The notes under the pieces were generated by a model. It saw nothing but the letters and a program-made list of their open reading frames with translations. It was not told the DNA's origin and did no database searches. 23,565 bases of DNA from Leptolyngbyaceae cyanobacterium CSSed165cm_216. Lineage in GTDB: Bacteria; Cyanobacteriota; Cyanobacteriia; Phormidesmidales; Phormidesmidaceae. The position numbers were made by a program, and so were the translations under genes. Below are positions 16,044 to 23,194 of this stretch, piece by piece (positions within the stretch are counted from its first letter, which is position 1; each line of letters starts with the position of its first letter). Location of the stretch: positions 1-23,565 of the forward strand of contig SLIY01000321.1 in NCBI GenBank assembly GCA_007135385.1. The letters run 5' to 3'.

Positions 16044-16904
16044 CTAAGGGGCAAGCTGAATTGGCCCCTGGACTTGGCCACTAAAAAACTGTCGGACAAA
16101 GGGGTTATTGGTTTCGTCAATAGCCCTCACCGGGCCACTCCACTGAATGCGCCCCCGATGTAAAAAGATCACGCGATCGGCTGTGCGACGAATCGTGCTG
16201 TCTTGGTGGGTCACAATTAAGTACGAACTGCATCCATGGCTGCTCTGAATATCTCGGATCAAGTCTTCTATCACGGTAGATGCAATCGGATCAAGCCCCG
16301 CCGTCGGCTCGTCGTACAGCAACAGAGCTGGCCGATCCTGGGGACTATCAGGATTAGACACAATCGCCCTGGCAAAGCTGACCCGCTTGCGCATTCCCCC
16401 TGATAACTCCGCTGGATAGCGTTCTCCTGTCCCCGGCAAGCCCACCATATCTAGTACATTAGCCACAATTTGATGAATCTGTCGAGCCGATAACTTAGAG
16501 TGCTGATACAGCAAAAAACCGACATTTTCCCTAACTGTCAAGGAGTCAAAGAGGGCAGCCTGCTGAAATACCATGCCAATTCCCACCGGATCTACGGCAT
16601 CCTCGATCAGTCCGTCTCGCCGCTGACCAGCCACATAAATTTCCCCGGCATCAGCGGGTAACAACCCAGCAATAATCCGCAGAATGGTGGATTTACCAGT
16701 TCCCGACGGACCAATAATCGCCACGGATTCGCCGCGATAAATGGTTAAATCAACATTATCTAGGACCTGATTAGGGCCAAAGCTTTTGCAAATGCCCCGC
16801 AGTTCCAGTAGCGGCTCCTGACCACAACCAACGGACTGTACACCCTGATAAGACTGGCTTGGGTCGGTGGTATCCCGCTCTCTATTCCTGCTGGCGTCAG
16901 TCAT
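16044..16904 (-). CDS. ABC transporter ATPase, MlaF/TGD3 type
   Basis: This ATP-binding subunit is expected to power the lipid transporter whose MCE subunit is encoded next downstream. The motifs are complete: Walker A GPSGTGKST (65-73), Q-loop (Q114/Q115), signature LSGGMRKRV (167-175), Walker B LLLYDEP (194-200) and H-loop H233. The signature form LSGGMRKRVSFARA is typical of the Mla/TGD group. The frame can open at GTG 16910, but AGG two codons before ATG 16904 sits where a ribosome site should be, so I use ATG 16904 (286 residues). The N-terminal 30 residues are polar and unusual for the family. It is divergent from yvcK across a 359-bp region. Confidence 0.92.
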   Translation of the reverse strand: MTDASRNRERDTTDPSQSYQGVQSVGCGQEPLLELRGICKSFGPNQVLDNVDLTIYRGESVAIIGPSGTGKSTILRIIAGLLPADAGEIYVAGQRRDGLIEDAVDPVGIGMVFQQAALFDSLTVRENVGFLLYQHSKLSARQIHQIVANVLDMVGLPGTGERYPAELSGGMRKRVSFARAIVSNPDSPQDRPALLLYDEPTAGLDPIASTVIEDLIRDIQSSHGCSSYLIVTHQDSTIRRTADRVIFLHRGRIQWSGPVRAIDETNNPFVRQFFSGQVQGPIQLAP

Positions 16905-17263
16905 AGGCACCTATGTCTCTAAAGCTGCTGTTAACCATAGCGAAAGGTTTGATTCCCTAGTTGTCGCTAATATCAAAGGCGCTAGGCCCAGGCGATGTCA
17001 ATGTCCCAGAACGCTATGTTGCGATCGCATCTCACCCCCTTAGCCCCCTGGCCAGGGCTATTCCCCTTGCCTATGGTTAGAATAGCTCGCGCCTGGGCAA
17101 CTCAAAACTAAGATTTGACCTTGGTATACAATTGGGCACCACGACCCTTAGTTACAGAAGTTACACTATCCTTCGAGGTGTGCCATCCTACTGAAGCTCC
17201 GCTGACTAGTGCGAACATCACCCTGTTGCCTGGCCTTGCCAACCTCCTATTTCAACCGCCCCC
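16905..17263. other. divergent intergenic region between the ABC ATPase gene and yvcK
   Basis: No gene was seen. It contains a HIP1 octamer near 17022 and a TATACA box within 17120-17135 that could serve yvcK, although the -35 is poor. A direct repeat of GTTACA lies at 17151-17156 and 17160-17165 (9-base period). The repeat could be a paired half-site for a regulator, but I cannot name one. Confidence 0.4.
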
Positions 17264-18667
17264 ATGTTGCTCAGACCTCTGCATATGGCCTTTGGGAAGC
17301 TGCTCCGCCAGGTTAATTCCGTGGCAAAACCTCGACCAACTTCGACCGGACGGCCCACACCATCACGACCGGTGAATCGATGGGTTTGGTGGCTAGCCCC
17401 TGGGCTACTGGTCAAGCGCTGGCTGTTTCTGAGTGTGACGGGTGTCTTGCTGGTGGGCATCGGCTTAATGGTTTGGCTCAACCTGACGCCGGTCTTTCGC
17501 ACTGGTCGGGTGCTGGGGGACATTCTCAGGGCCATCACCACCTATTTCCCTAGCTATGTCAGTGGTCCTGTGGGGATTTTGCTAGGTCTGGGCTTAATTT
17601 TGTGGGGCCAGACTCGTGCCGTCGGGGCCATTACTGATGTGCTGGTACCCGATCAAGAGGAAAAGCTGCTGGATGTCTTACTCACCCAGCGACGACTGTC
17701 TCGGGGGCCTAAAATCGTTGTGATCGGCGGTGGCACTGGGCTGTCCAACCTGCTGAGAGGGCTCAAACATTACAGCGCCAATATCACCGCCATTGTCACT
17801 GTAGCTGACGATGGCGGCTCCTCTGGACGCCTGCGTCGAGAGATTGGGGTGCTGCCCCCCGGCGACATTCGTAACTGTCTATCCGCTTTAGCGGACGAAG
17901 AAAAGCTTTTGACTGAGCTATTTAAGTACCGGTTTGAGGCGGGTAGTGGCCTAGTCGGGCACAGTTTCGGCAACTTGTTTCTAACGGCCATGAGTGAGGT
18001 GACTGGCGATCTAGAGCAGGCGATCGCGGCCAGTTCCAAAGTATTGGCCATCCGCGGTCAGGTATTGCCAGCCACCCTAAGCGATGTGCAGTTGTGGGCC
18101 GAGCTGAAGGATGGGCGCAGGATTGTCGGAGAGTCTAAAATTGCTGAGGCTCGGGGACAAATTGTTAACATTGGTTGTCTGCCCGCTAACCCGCCAGCCC
18201 TGCCTAAGGCCATTAAAGCCATTGAAGAGGCCGACTATATCGTCATTGGCCCTGGCAGCCTGTATACCAGCATTATTCCCAACCTATTGGTGCCAGAGAT
18301 TGTCAAGGCCATAGCGGCCCAGCGGGTACCCCGAATTTATGTGTGCAACATCATGACCGAACCCGGGGAGACCGAAGGCTTCTCCGTCTCTGATCATATT
18401 CGCGCCATTGACTCAGCCTGCGGCCGTTACCTGTTTGACGGCGTACTGGTGCAAAAGGCCCTACCCTCTGCAGCGGTGATCACCCATTATGCCAAGCAAG
18501 GGGTAGGCCCTGTATTGCTGGATCGAGACGCCATTACAGCGTCCGGGCGACGAATTATTGCGGCCAACATCATGGAAGAGCAGGCTAATCTGACTGTGCG
18601 TCACAATTCGCAACATCTAGCTCGGGTGCTGTTGCGATGGTATTCCCGTACCCAGCGGCTGTGGTAA
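17264..18667 (+). CDS. yvcK: YvcK/CofD-like protein with N-terminal membrane anchor
   Basis: A 467-residue member of the YvcK (gluconeogenesis factor, UPF0052/CofD-like) family. In firmicutes and actinobacteria, YvcK/CuvA binds UDP-sugars and is linked to cell-envelope synthesis and carbon metabolism. The C-terminal domain starts at about residue 148 with IVVIGGGTGLSNLLRGLK, then VADDGGSSGRLRRE (180-193), LPPGDIRNCLSALA and GHSFGNL, ending with the NIMTEPGETEGF segment. Before it lie a basic tail and two membrane helices (about 54-74 and 98-118), as I recall for many cyanobacterial homologues and unlike soluble B. subtilis YvcK. The ATG at 17264 was kept; ATG 17285 is possible. It is a single gene with no operon partner. 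Confidence 0.9.
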   Translation: MLLRPLHMAFGKLLRQVNSVAKPRPTSTGRPTPSRPVNRWVWWLAPGLLVKRWLFLSVTGVLLVGIGLMVWLNLTPVFRTGRVLGDILRAITTYFPSYVSGPVGILLGLGLILWGQTRAVGAITDVLVPDQEEKLLDVLLTQRRLSRGPKIVVIGGGTGLSNLLRGLKHYSANITAIVTVADDGGSSGRLRREIGVLPPGDIRNCLSALADEEKLLTELFKYRFEAGSGLVGHSFGNLFLTAMSEVTGDLEQAIAASSKVLAIRGQVLPATLSDVQLWAELKDGRRIVGESKIAEARGQIVNIGCLPANPPALPKAIKAIEEADYIVIGPGSLYTSIIPNLLVPEIVKAIAAQRVPRIYVCNIMTEPGETEGFSVSDHIRAIDSACGRYLFDGVLVQKALPSAAVITHYAKQGVGPVLLDRDAITASGRRIIAANIMEEQANLTVRHNSQHLARVLLRWYSRTQRLW

Positions 18668-18701
18668 CGATGACCTGACTGGTGACAAACCAAAGGTTGC
18701 C

Positions 18702-18950
18702 CTAGGACGGATCGGCATTGAGGCGTTTGGTGATCCAGCCCACCACCCCACTGGCGATCGCCCCGGCCATCAAAACACTGATCGCGGGTAAAATCAGCGG
18801 ATTCCAGAGGGAGTACCAGAGGTTAAGCCCCAAATCCAGGTTCAGGGTGCGACCGATCACAGCGACCATAAACCAAGCAAAACTGAGCAATACCAAGGCC
18901 AAATCAACCACCAGGATCCAACTAATCAGGCTAGAAATGCGGCCCACCAA
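18702..18950 (-). CDS. small two-helix membrane protein, unknown function
   Basis: An 82-residue protein that I do not recognise by name. It has two strongly hydrophobic segments (about 8-31 and 47-72), a short polar loop, and a basic C-terminus, consistent with a helical hairpin in the membrane. It lies tail-to-tail with yvcK (34-base gap). The opposite-strand frame of similar length is rich in basic and polar residues and looks like a shadow. The start codon is ATG at 18950, with GGAGA ahead of it. Coding status is supported by the coherent membrane profile and good ribosome site, not by recognised homology. Confidence 0.6.
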   Translation of the reverse strand: MVGRISSLISWILVVDLALVLLSFAWFMVAVIGRTLNLDLGLNLWYSLWNPLILPAISVLMAGAIASGVVGWITKRLNADPS

Positions 18951-18986
18951 GATCTCTCCTCCGTAACTGTCATTGTCGACAAAATA

Positions 18987-19082
18987 GGCTGCTCCATGCT
19001 TGGAACAGCCTTACAAACGGATTACCGTTTGAATTGATAGCTCTGATCACTATAGCAACCATCAACCCTGATCAGAATCAGG
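18987..19082 (-). terminator. cluster of three hairpins downstream of the 60-residue gene
   Basis: On the minus strand this region follows the stop of the 60-residue gene. It contains CCTGAT/ATCAGG (19067-19082), CAAACGG/CCGTTTG (19014-19031, 4-base loop) and GGCTGcTCC/GGAaCAGCC (18987-19010, one mismatch). On the minus strand the last hairpin is followed by TATTTTG, so it is a reasonable intrinsic terminator. The other two may stabilise the 3' end. Confidence 0.45.
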
Positions 19083-19101
19083 CGTTGACAGGTGACTTGA
19101 G

Positions 19102-19284
19102 CTAGCCTTCGTTGTCAGATTGCAATAGATTGTCAGGATCAACATAATGGCATACGGCATCGTCCACACAGATCAACGCCCAACCAGAGGCTTCAATGCT
19201 AACTAACTCGTAGTCAGCGTCCTGCACAAAGAACCCTTTATGGTTACGGGTTTCGGGCTTGAGTCCAACGGGGTTACCAGACAT
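19102..19284 (-). CDS. 60-residue protein, unknown function
   Basis: A small acidic, probably soluble protein with no recognised domain. The sequence is compact and balanced: ETRNHKGFFVQDADYELVSIE (residues 11-31), then a hydrophobic strand-like WALICVDD with one Cys, then CHYVDPDNLL with a second Cys. Support for coding comes from a strong ribosome site (CTGGAGAAC about 11 bases before the ATG) and from the promoter-like and dyad elements just upstream (19347-19406). Its own hairpin terminator lies downstream. It therefore looks like an independent, regulated single-gene unit. The Fur-box-like dyad hints at metal regulation, which would need experiment. Confidence 0.55.
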   Translation of the reverse strand: MSGNPVGLKPETRNHKGFFVQDADYELVSIEASGWALICVDDAVCHYVDPDNLLQSDNEG

Positions 19285-19346
19285 GACAATGTTCTCCAGA
19301 AAACAACGGTAGCGCTAATAGTGAAGAAAAGCTTATGGCTTAGTTG

Positions 19347-19366
19347 AGAGAATCCTATCATTCTCT
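19347..19366 (-). promoter_or_regulatory. Fur-box-like dyad upstream of the 60-residue gene
   Basis: AGAGAAT and ATTCTCT form a perfect 7-bp dyad with a 6-base centre. On the minus strand the core reads GAGAAT-GATAGG-ATTCTC, resembling the three-hexamer Fur pattern GATAAT-GATAAT-ATTATC (14 of 18 positions). A second overlapping dyad, TTCTC/GAGAA, sits at its upstream edge (about 19362-19376). It lies 63 bases before the start codon and just downstream of a promoter candidate, where a repressor would act. Fur binding is inference. Confidence 0.35.
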
Positions 19367-19377
19367 TCATGAGAATT

Positions 19378-19406
19378 TTATTAAGTAATTTAAGGCTTTA
19401 TTGCAA
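19378..19406 (-). promoter_or_regulatory. candidate promoter of the 60-residue gene
   Basis: On the minus strand TTGCAA (19401-19406) is followed after 17 bases by TAATAA (19378-19383), which overlaps a better -10 match, TAAAAT (19375-19380), at 20-base spacing. It is a moderate match found by eye. Confidence 0.3.
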
Positions 19407-19701
19407 GGCAAGACGTTGCATTTTTTAACTTGACTATTTCTGGAAAAGCAATCCCTTGACATGTGGTTATTCACCTAGTCATGCATATTTTTTCTGCCAC
19501 AGAAGAATAATTTACTGAAGTTTTGTTAATATCCAAAGCTGGCAGATGAGTACATCAGAGGATCAGCACAAATACTCAGTAAGTTCTGCATTAAAGCATG
19601 ATCCCCGTAGCGTTCTTCTGCAAATGACTGCTGAAAGACCCAGGGCGCTTTGAGTATAAAGTGATGATTTTTACAGTTTGGCAGGTCTAGAACGCCAGTA
19701 C

Positions 19702-19769
19702 AGATCCCAGGGTTCGGCCCTGGAATGTCCCAAAAATTATGGTCAATCAGCCTAAGAACCCTGGGATCT
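19702..19769 (-). terminator. 14-bp inverted repeat with an alternative hairpin, 3' of the TonB-like gene
   Basis: AGATCCCAGGGTTC (19702-19715) and GAACCCTGGGATCT (19756-19769) pair perfectly over 14 bp with a 40-base loop. One arm can instead fold locally as CCAGGG-TTCGG-CCCTGG (19707-19723). The structure begins 20 bases after the TonB-like gene's stop and probably forms its 3' end. No clear U tract follows on the minus strand. Confidence 0.5.
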
Positions 19770-19789
19770 TGACATACTGCACAGGCGCC

Positions 19790-20635
19790 CTAGGGAGTAC
19801 AGTTAGCCGCGTCGTAAACCACCTTCACCGTGAGCCAGCGAGCTAGGGGACTAGGAGAGTTATGGGGCTCAAAGCTTTTTTCGGCGGCTTGTTCGAGGGC
19901 ATAGTCATCCAACACCGGGTAGTTCGTACTGTCCAGCAGTTCAGGGGCTTGCATCAACGACCCATCGGCCTTCACAATCACCCCCACTAACCCCTCTGCA
20001 GGGGGCGCCGGCAGGCAGGTAGTGATAGGGTATTGAATGGATAAGGTCGGTTGTTCTTTACCCAGGTCCGGCGCAACATCTTGACCTAAGTTTTGACTGA
20101 CGGCTTCTATCCAGCCAGGCACTACCTCAAACGTAAATCTTTCGAAGTCGTCTGCCGTTAGGGATTTGTTGCGGTTAATGTACTCGTACTCAGACGGGGT
20201 ACGCAGTCGTTCTGCTGTTGTCAGAGGCTCTGATGGTTCGGGGGTAGGGTCTGGGGTGGGCGAGTCACTCGTCTCTGGTGCCGGGGTCGCTGGTGTTGGT
20301 ACGTCCGCTGGGGGAGGCGCTGACGGGGAAGGCACTGGCGGGACGGCGGGCGGACTGACAGGGGGCGGCGGTGCCGGGGTGGCGCTGGCGACTGGAACGG
20401 GTTCCGGCTCTGGTGTTGGTGCCTCTGGGCTAGCTGGCAGCTGAACCACATCAATCGCGTCGGTAGTCAGATCCAGGGCATGCTCCGTTGCAGGCAATGG
20501 CTCAACTTCAGGCGATCGCTCTGTAACCGGCATGGATAGCACTACCCCATGCAGCCCCAGGGAGAGCAACAACAACACTCCACCCCCCCATCGGGATGGC
20601 CATACCGTCGACAGATCTTTGAAAAGAGCCACCAT
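19790..20635 (-). CDS. TonB-like periplasm-spanning protein
   Basis: TonB proteins are anchored in the inner membrane and pass proton-motive energy to outer-membrane receptors. I start at ATG 20635 (281 residues). The longer GTG frame from 20797 adds 54 residues without hydrophobic or coding character. Order: short basic N-terminus, one membrane helix (about 17-35), a Pro-rich rod (about 60-145) and a C-terminal domain (about 205-278). That domain has the TonB_C pattern: GLVGVIVKADGSL, a conserved LLDSTNYPVLDDYALEQA block, F at the strand end, then WLTVKVVYD. ExbB and ExbD genes are absent nearby. Two C-terminal cysteines (in TTCLP and AANCTP) could form a disulfide, which is uncommon in TonB. 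A non-energising role as a TonB_C-domain scaffold is possible. It is divergent from the phosphoesterase gene. Confidence 0.72.
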   Translation of the reverse strand: MVALFKDLSTVWPSRWGGGVLLLLSLGLHGVVLSMPVTERSPEVEPLPATEHALDLTTDAIDVVQLPASPEAPTPEPEPVPVASATPAPPPPVSPPAVPPVPSPSAPPPADVPTPATPAPETSDSPTPDPTPEPSEPLTTAERLRTPSEYEYINRNKSLTADDFERFTFEVVPGWIEAVSQNLGQDVAPDLGKEQPTLSIQYPITTCLPAPPAEGLVGVIVKADGSLMQAPELLDSTNYPVLDDYALEQAAEKSFEPHNSPSPLARWLTVKVVYDAANCTP

Positions 20636-20880
20636 AAAGTAGACTGCCTGAAACGTGCATGGTTCTACGCTGGCACAAGTGTTCCCAACTGTTAGAAATG
20701 AACAGACAGTTTTTGTATTGTCGTTATTTATCGACCATTTGGATGAATTTATGGCGGGCAGGGGCTGGCCATAGCAAAAGAACGAAGAGCGAAGCACGAA
20801 AAATGGTCAGGGTCTAGGTGACAGGTATCAGAAATGGTTGGCTGACTTATGCCTCTGAGTACTAGCCTATGGGGCTGTAG

Positions 20881-22653
20881 GTGTTGTTACAGGACGAAGC
20901 TGTGGTGGAAAGTAGGTTGTTGACCGATCCGTTTTTGCAATACCCGACCGTCACTACTGTGCGGGTCGTCTGGTTTACTGAATTTCTTGGCAAGCAGCAC
21001 CAGGTCAGTTGGGGAGAGCCGGGCCCAGTCGGGGATACTCCATTAATCCACCAGGCGATGGCCACTACCCAGATGCTGGACCGCACCCGAGAGGATCCGC
21101 GATCGCACCTGAACCATCCTGACTTTATGGATCTGCCCCACACAGTACGGCGACCGATCTGGCGTCATGAGGCGGTGGTGAGTGACCTACCACCAGGGCA
21201 GCGGGTGCCCTACCGGGTATCCAGCCTGACTGAGGACGGTACGTTGATCAACAGCCGCTGCTTTACCCTGGCGGCGGCTCCCTTGCCAGGGCAGCCGCTG
21301 AAGATTCTGCTGACCTCAGATCATCAAAACATGCCCATGGTGGCCGCTAACCTACAAAAGGTTCAGGAAACCATGGGCCAGGTAGACGGCATCTTTTTTG
21401 CTGGCGACCTGGTCAACGTCCCCGATCGCGCCTCTGAATGGTTTGACGATAGGCGTGGCAATGGCTTTTTCCCCTGTCTGCAGGGGCAGGCCAGCTATGA
21501 CCTGGATCACAATAACCGTGTCACCCGCTACCACGGAGGGGAGCTGATTCAGCATGCACCGCTGTTTCCAGCGATCGGCAACCACGAAGTCATGGGGCGC
21601 GCCTCGGCTACGGCCCCGCTCAAACATCAGTTTAATGATGCTGTCCCGCGGGCGATCGCTGGGGTGGTGTACGATCACCACGCTGACCTCTTCAACCCCA
21701 GCGGAGAGGAGCAACTTCGCTATCAATGGATCAAAGACAACTCGTTTAACACCGACACCTACGATGCTCTCTTTACCCTACCCGTTAGCCAGGTACCCCA
21801 GCCAAACCGCACCGACACCACCAGCCGCTACTACGCCATCACCTTTGGGGATATTCGGCTAGTGACCCTCTACGTCACGCAAATCTGGCGTCCCTACGAT
21901 CTTAACCCTACCGTCCGGGGTCGTTACCAAGAACGGGAGGCTGACCTCAGCACCCCCCACCTGTGGGGCCACGGACAACATATCTTTGAGCCCATTGCCC
22001 AAGGGAGTGAACAATATCGGTGGCTAGAGCAGGAGCTGACCAGCAATGCTTTCCGTCAGGCCAAATATAAAGTGGTGATGCTGCACCACCCGCCCCACAC
22101 GTTGGGCGATAACAGCGTTCCTGCCTTTACCGACCCAGTGGCTGTACAGGATAGACATCCCGACGGCCGCCTCCAGGCGATCCGCTACGAGTATCCCCTA
22201 GATCAGGACCACATTGCCCGCGATCTAATCCCGTTACTCGAACAGGCCGGAGTTGACTTAGTGCTCTATGGTCACTCGCACCTGTGGAACCGATTTGTGT
22301 CGCCCACGGGCACCCACTACCTGGAAACCTCTAACGTGGGCAATTCCTATGGTGCTTTTTGGCGCCATCAGGCTCGTCCAGTGCCCCCGGCCAAGGCCGC
22401 TGATGCCATGAACAGCTTTACGGCCGAGTACTACGTAGCCCAGGGGGATGCAAACGGGCTGGAGCCAGTGGTACCCACCCTAGCGCCACTGCTCGATGAC
22501 GGCGGACAGCCCCTGCCCTATGTGGCCAGCAACGATATTACCGCATTTAGCATTTTCGATACGGGCCAAGGCACCATCAGCAGCTACTACTTCGATACCC
22601 GTCAGCCCGCATCTGCGGTGGTGAAATTTGACGAGTTTAGCCTGACGGACTGA
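20881..22653 (+). CDS. metallophosphoesterase with N-terminal FN3-like domain
   Basis: This is a calcineurin-like phosphoesterase of the purple-acid-phosphatase type, 590 residues. The N-terminal part (about 20-133) looks like a beta-sandwich. The catalytic part carries all metal-ligand blocks: SDHQ (146-149), FAGDLVN (173-179), AIGNHE (231-236), MLHHPPH (400-406) and YGHSHLWNR (463-471). The last third (about 500-590) has no recognised motif. No signal peptide is seen, so it may be cytoplasmic or exported by another route. A stop lies directly before GTG 20881, so the start cannot be further upstream. GTG 20902, with AGGA 7 bases ahead, may be the real one. Substrate is unknown; phosphomonoester or nucleotide hydrolysis is possible. 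It is convergent with ccmK4. Confidence 0.85.
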   Translation: MLLQDEAVVESRLLTDPFLQYPTVTTVRVVWFTEFLGKQHQVSWGEPGPVGDTPLIHQAMATTQMLDRTREDPRSHLNHPDFMDLPHTVRRPIWRHEAVVSDLPPGQRVPYRVSSLTEDGTLINSRCFTLAAAPLPGQPLKILLTSDHQNMPMVAANLQKVQETMGQVDGIFFAGDLVNVPDRASEWFDDRRGNGFFPCLQGQASYDLDHNNRVTRYHGGELIQHAPLFPAIGNHEVMGRASATAPLKHQFNDAVPRAIAGVVYDHHADLFNPSGEEQLRYQWIKDNSFNTDTYDALFTLPVSQVPQPNRTDTTSRYYAITFGDIRLVTLYVTQIWRPYDLNPTVRGRYQEREADLSTPHLWGHGQHIFEPIAQGSEQYRWLEQELTSNAFRQAKYKVVMLHHPPHTLGDNSVPAFTDPVAVQDRHPDGRLQAIRYEYPLDQDHIARDLIPLLEQAGVDLVLYGHSHLWNRFVSPTGTHYLETSNVGNSYGAFWRHQARPVPPAKAADAMNSFTAEYYVAQGDANGLEPVVPTLAPLLDDGGQPLPYVASNDITAFSIFDTGQGTISSYYFDTRQPASAVVKFDEFSLTD

Positions 22654-22655
22654 CA

Positions 22656-22706
22656 CCAGAGGAATGCCCAGAGGAAGGTTGCCGCCCCCTCTGGGCATTC
22701 CTCTGG
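22656..22706. terminator. strong bidirectional hairpin between the phosphoesterase gene and ccmK4
   Basis: Arms of 19 bp pair perfectly (22656-22674 with 22688-22706), with a 13-base loop, starting two bases after the phosphoesterase stop codon. A T-rich stretch follows on the plus strand at 22710-22730. The right arm is part of a 12-bp tandem duplication, CCTCTGGGCATT, at 22688-22699 and 22700-22711. It is suitable as a terminator for the plus-strand gene and, by symmetry, for convergent ccmK4. Confidence 0.7.
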
Positions 22707-22846
22707 GCATTGTGTGTTCCTTTCGTTTCTCTGCCAGGCCGCCCTAGAGCATCGGTTCAGTACGGTTAAAAACCCGCTTACTTCGTCGCTGCTTTAACGA
22801 GAGAATTGGCTGTCTGGCCAAGAAACCGAATTTCTGTACCGGTGTA

Positions 22847-23194
22847 CTAGCGCCCCATGGAACCTGGTAGAATCGGCTGCTCTACCGCTTGGCGGTAGAT
22901 TTCCGTCTCTTCATTAAAGTCAATGGGCATCACAGCGACCACATTTTCGTGGGGACGAGGGATAATTACCCAGGTTTCTAAAATCCCACCTGGGGTATTT
23001 TCGGCAGCTTCCACCCCAGCCGCCATGGCGGCTTTGACCTCAGACACGTCACCCCGAATATTAATGGCAAAGCGGGCGCTACCGGCTCGAATGTAGCCAA
23101 TCAGGGTGACCCGACCGGCTTTGACCATCGCATCTGCGGCGGCTAATACCGGGGGAAATCCCCTGGTCTCTAAAGAACCGACGGCCTGTGGCAT
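22847..23194 (-). CDS. ccmK4: carboxysome shell protein, CcmK4-like (BMC domain)
   Basis: A BMC-domain protein that forms hexamers in the beta-carboxysome shell and lets small metabolites through a central pore. The 115 residues cover one BMC domain: GFPPVLAAADAMVKAGRVTL (12-31), IRGDVSEVKAAMAAGVEAA (46-64) and IIPRPHENVVAVMPIDF (77-93). The pore loop reads RAGS (36-39) rather than the KIGS of CcmK1/K2, which with the GSLET start points to CcmK4 (CcmK3 is the next alternative). A short C-terminal tail (about 102-115) extends past the domain. AGGAG lies 8 bases before the ATG. TACAAT (minus strand, 23241-23246) is a plausible -10. It stands apart from the main ccm/rbc genes as usual for satellite ccmK loci, but no ccmK3 lies within the 371 bases upstream. 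Confidence 0.93.
   Translation of the reverse strand: MPQAVGSLETRGFPPVLAAADAMVKAGRVTLIGYIRAGSARFAINIRGDVSEVKAAMAAGVEAAENTPGGILETWVIIPRPHENVVAVMPIDFNEETEIYRQAVEQPILPGSMGR

Larger units (their letters stand above)
19285..19789. other. AT-rich 505-bp intergenic stretch
   Basis: The stretch is visibly richer in A and T than the flanking genes. It holds the upstream elements of the 60-residue gene (19347-19406), the 3' dyads of the TonB-like gene (19702-19769), and a perfect TTGACA (19455-19460) without a good -10. A plus-strand frame of 35 codons runs from ATG 19546 to TGA 19653. I recognise no homology and see no clear ribosome site for it, so it is not called as a gene. A small RNA is possible. 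Confidence 0.4.

Noticed and set aside
18718..18966. 82-codon plus-strand frame opposite the small membrane protein
   Set aside because: The minus frame has a clean two-helix profile and a good ribosome site; this frame is basic, polar and without a start signal.
20166..20444. Gly-rich open frame on the plus strand
   Set aside because: It is the antisense of the Pro-rich rod of the TonB-like gene; composition explains the lack of stops.
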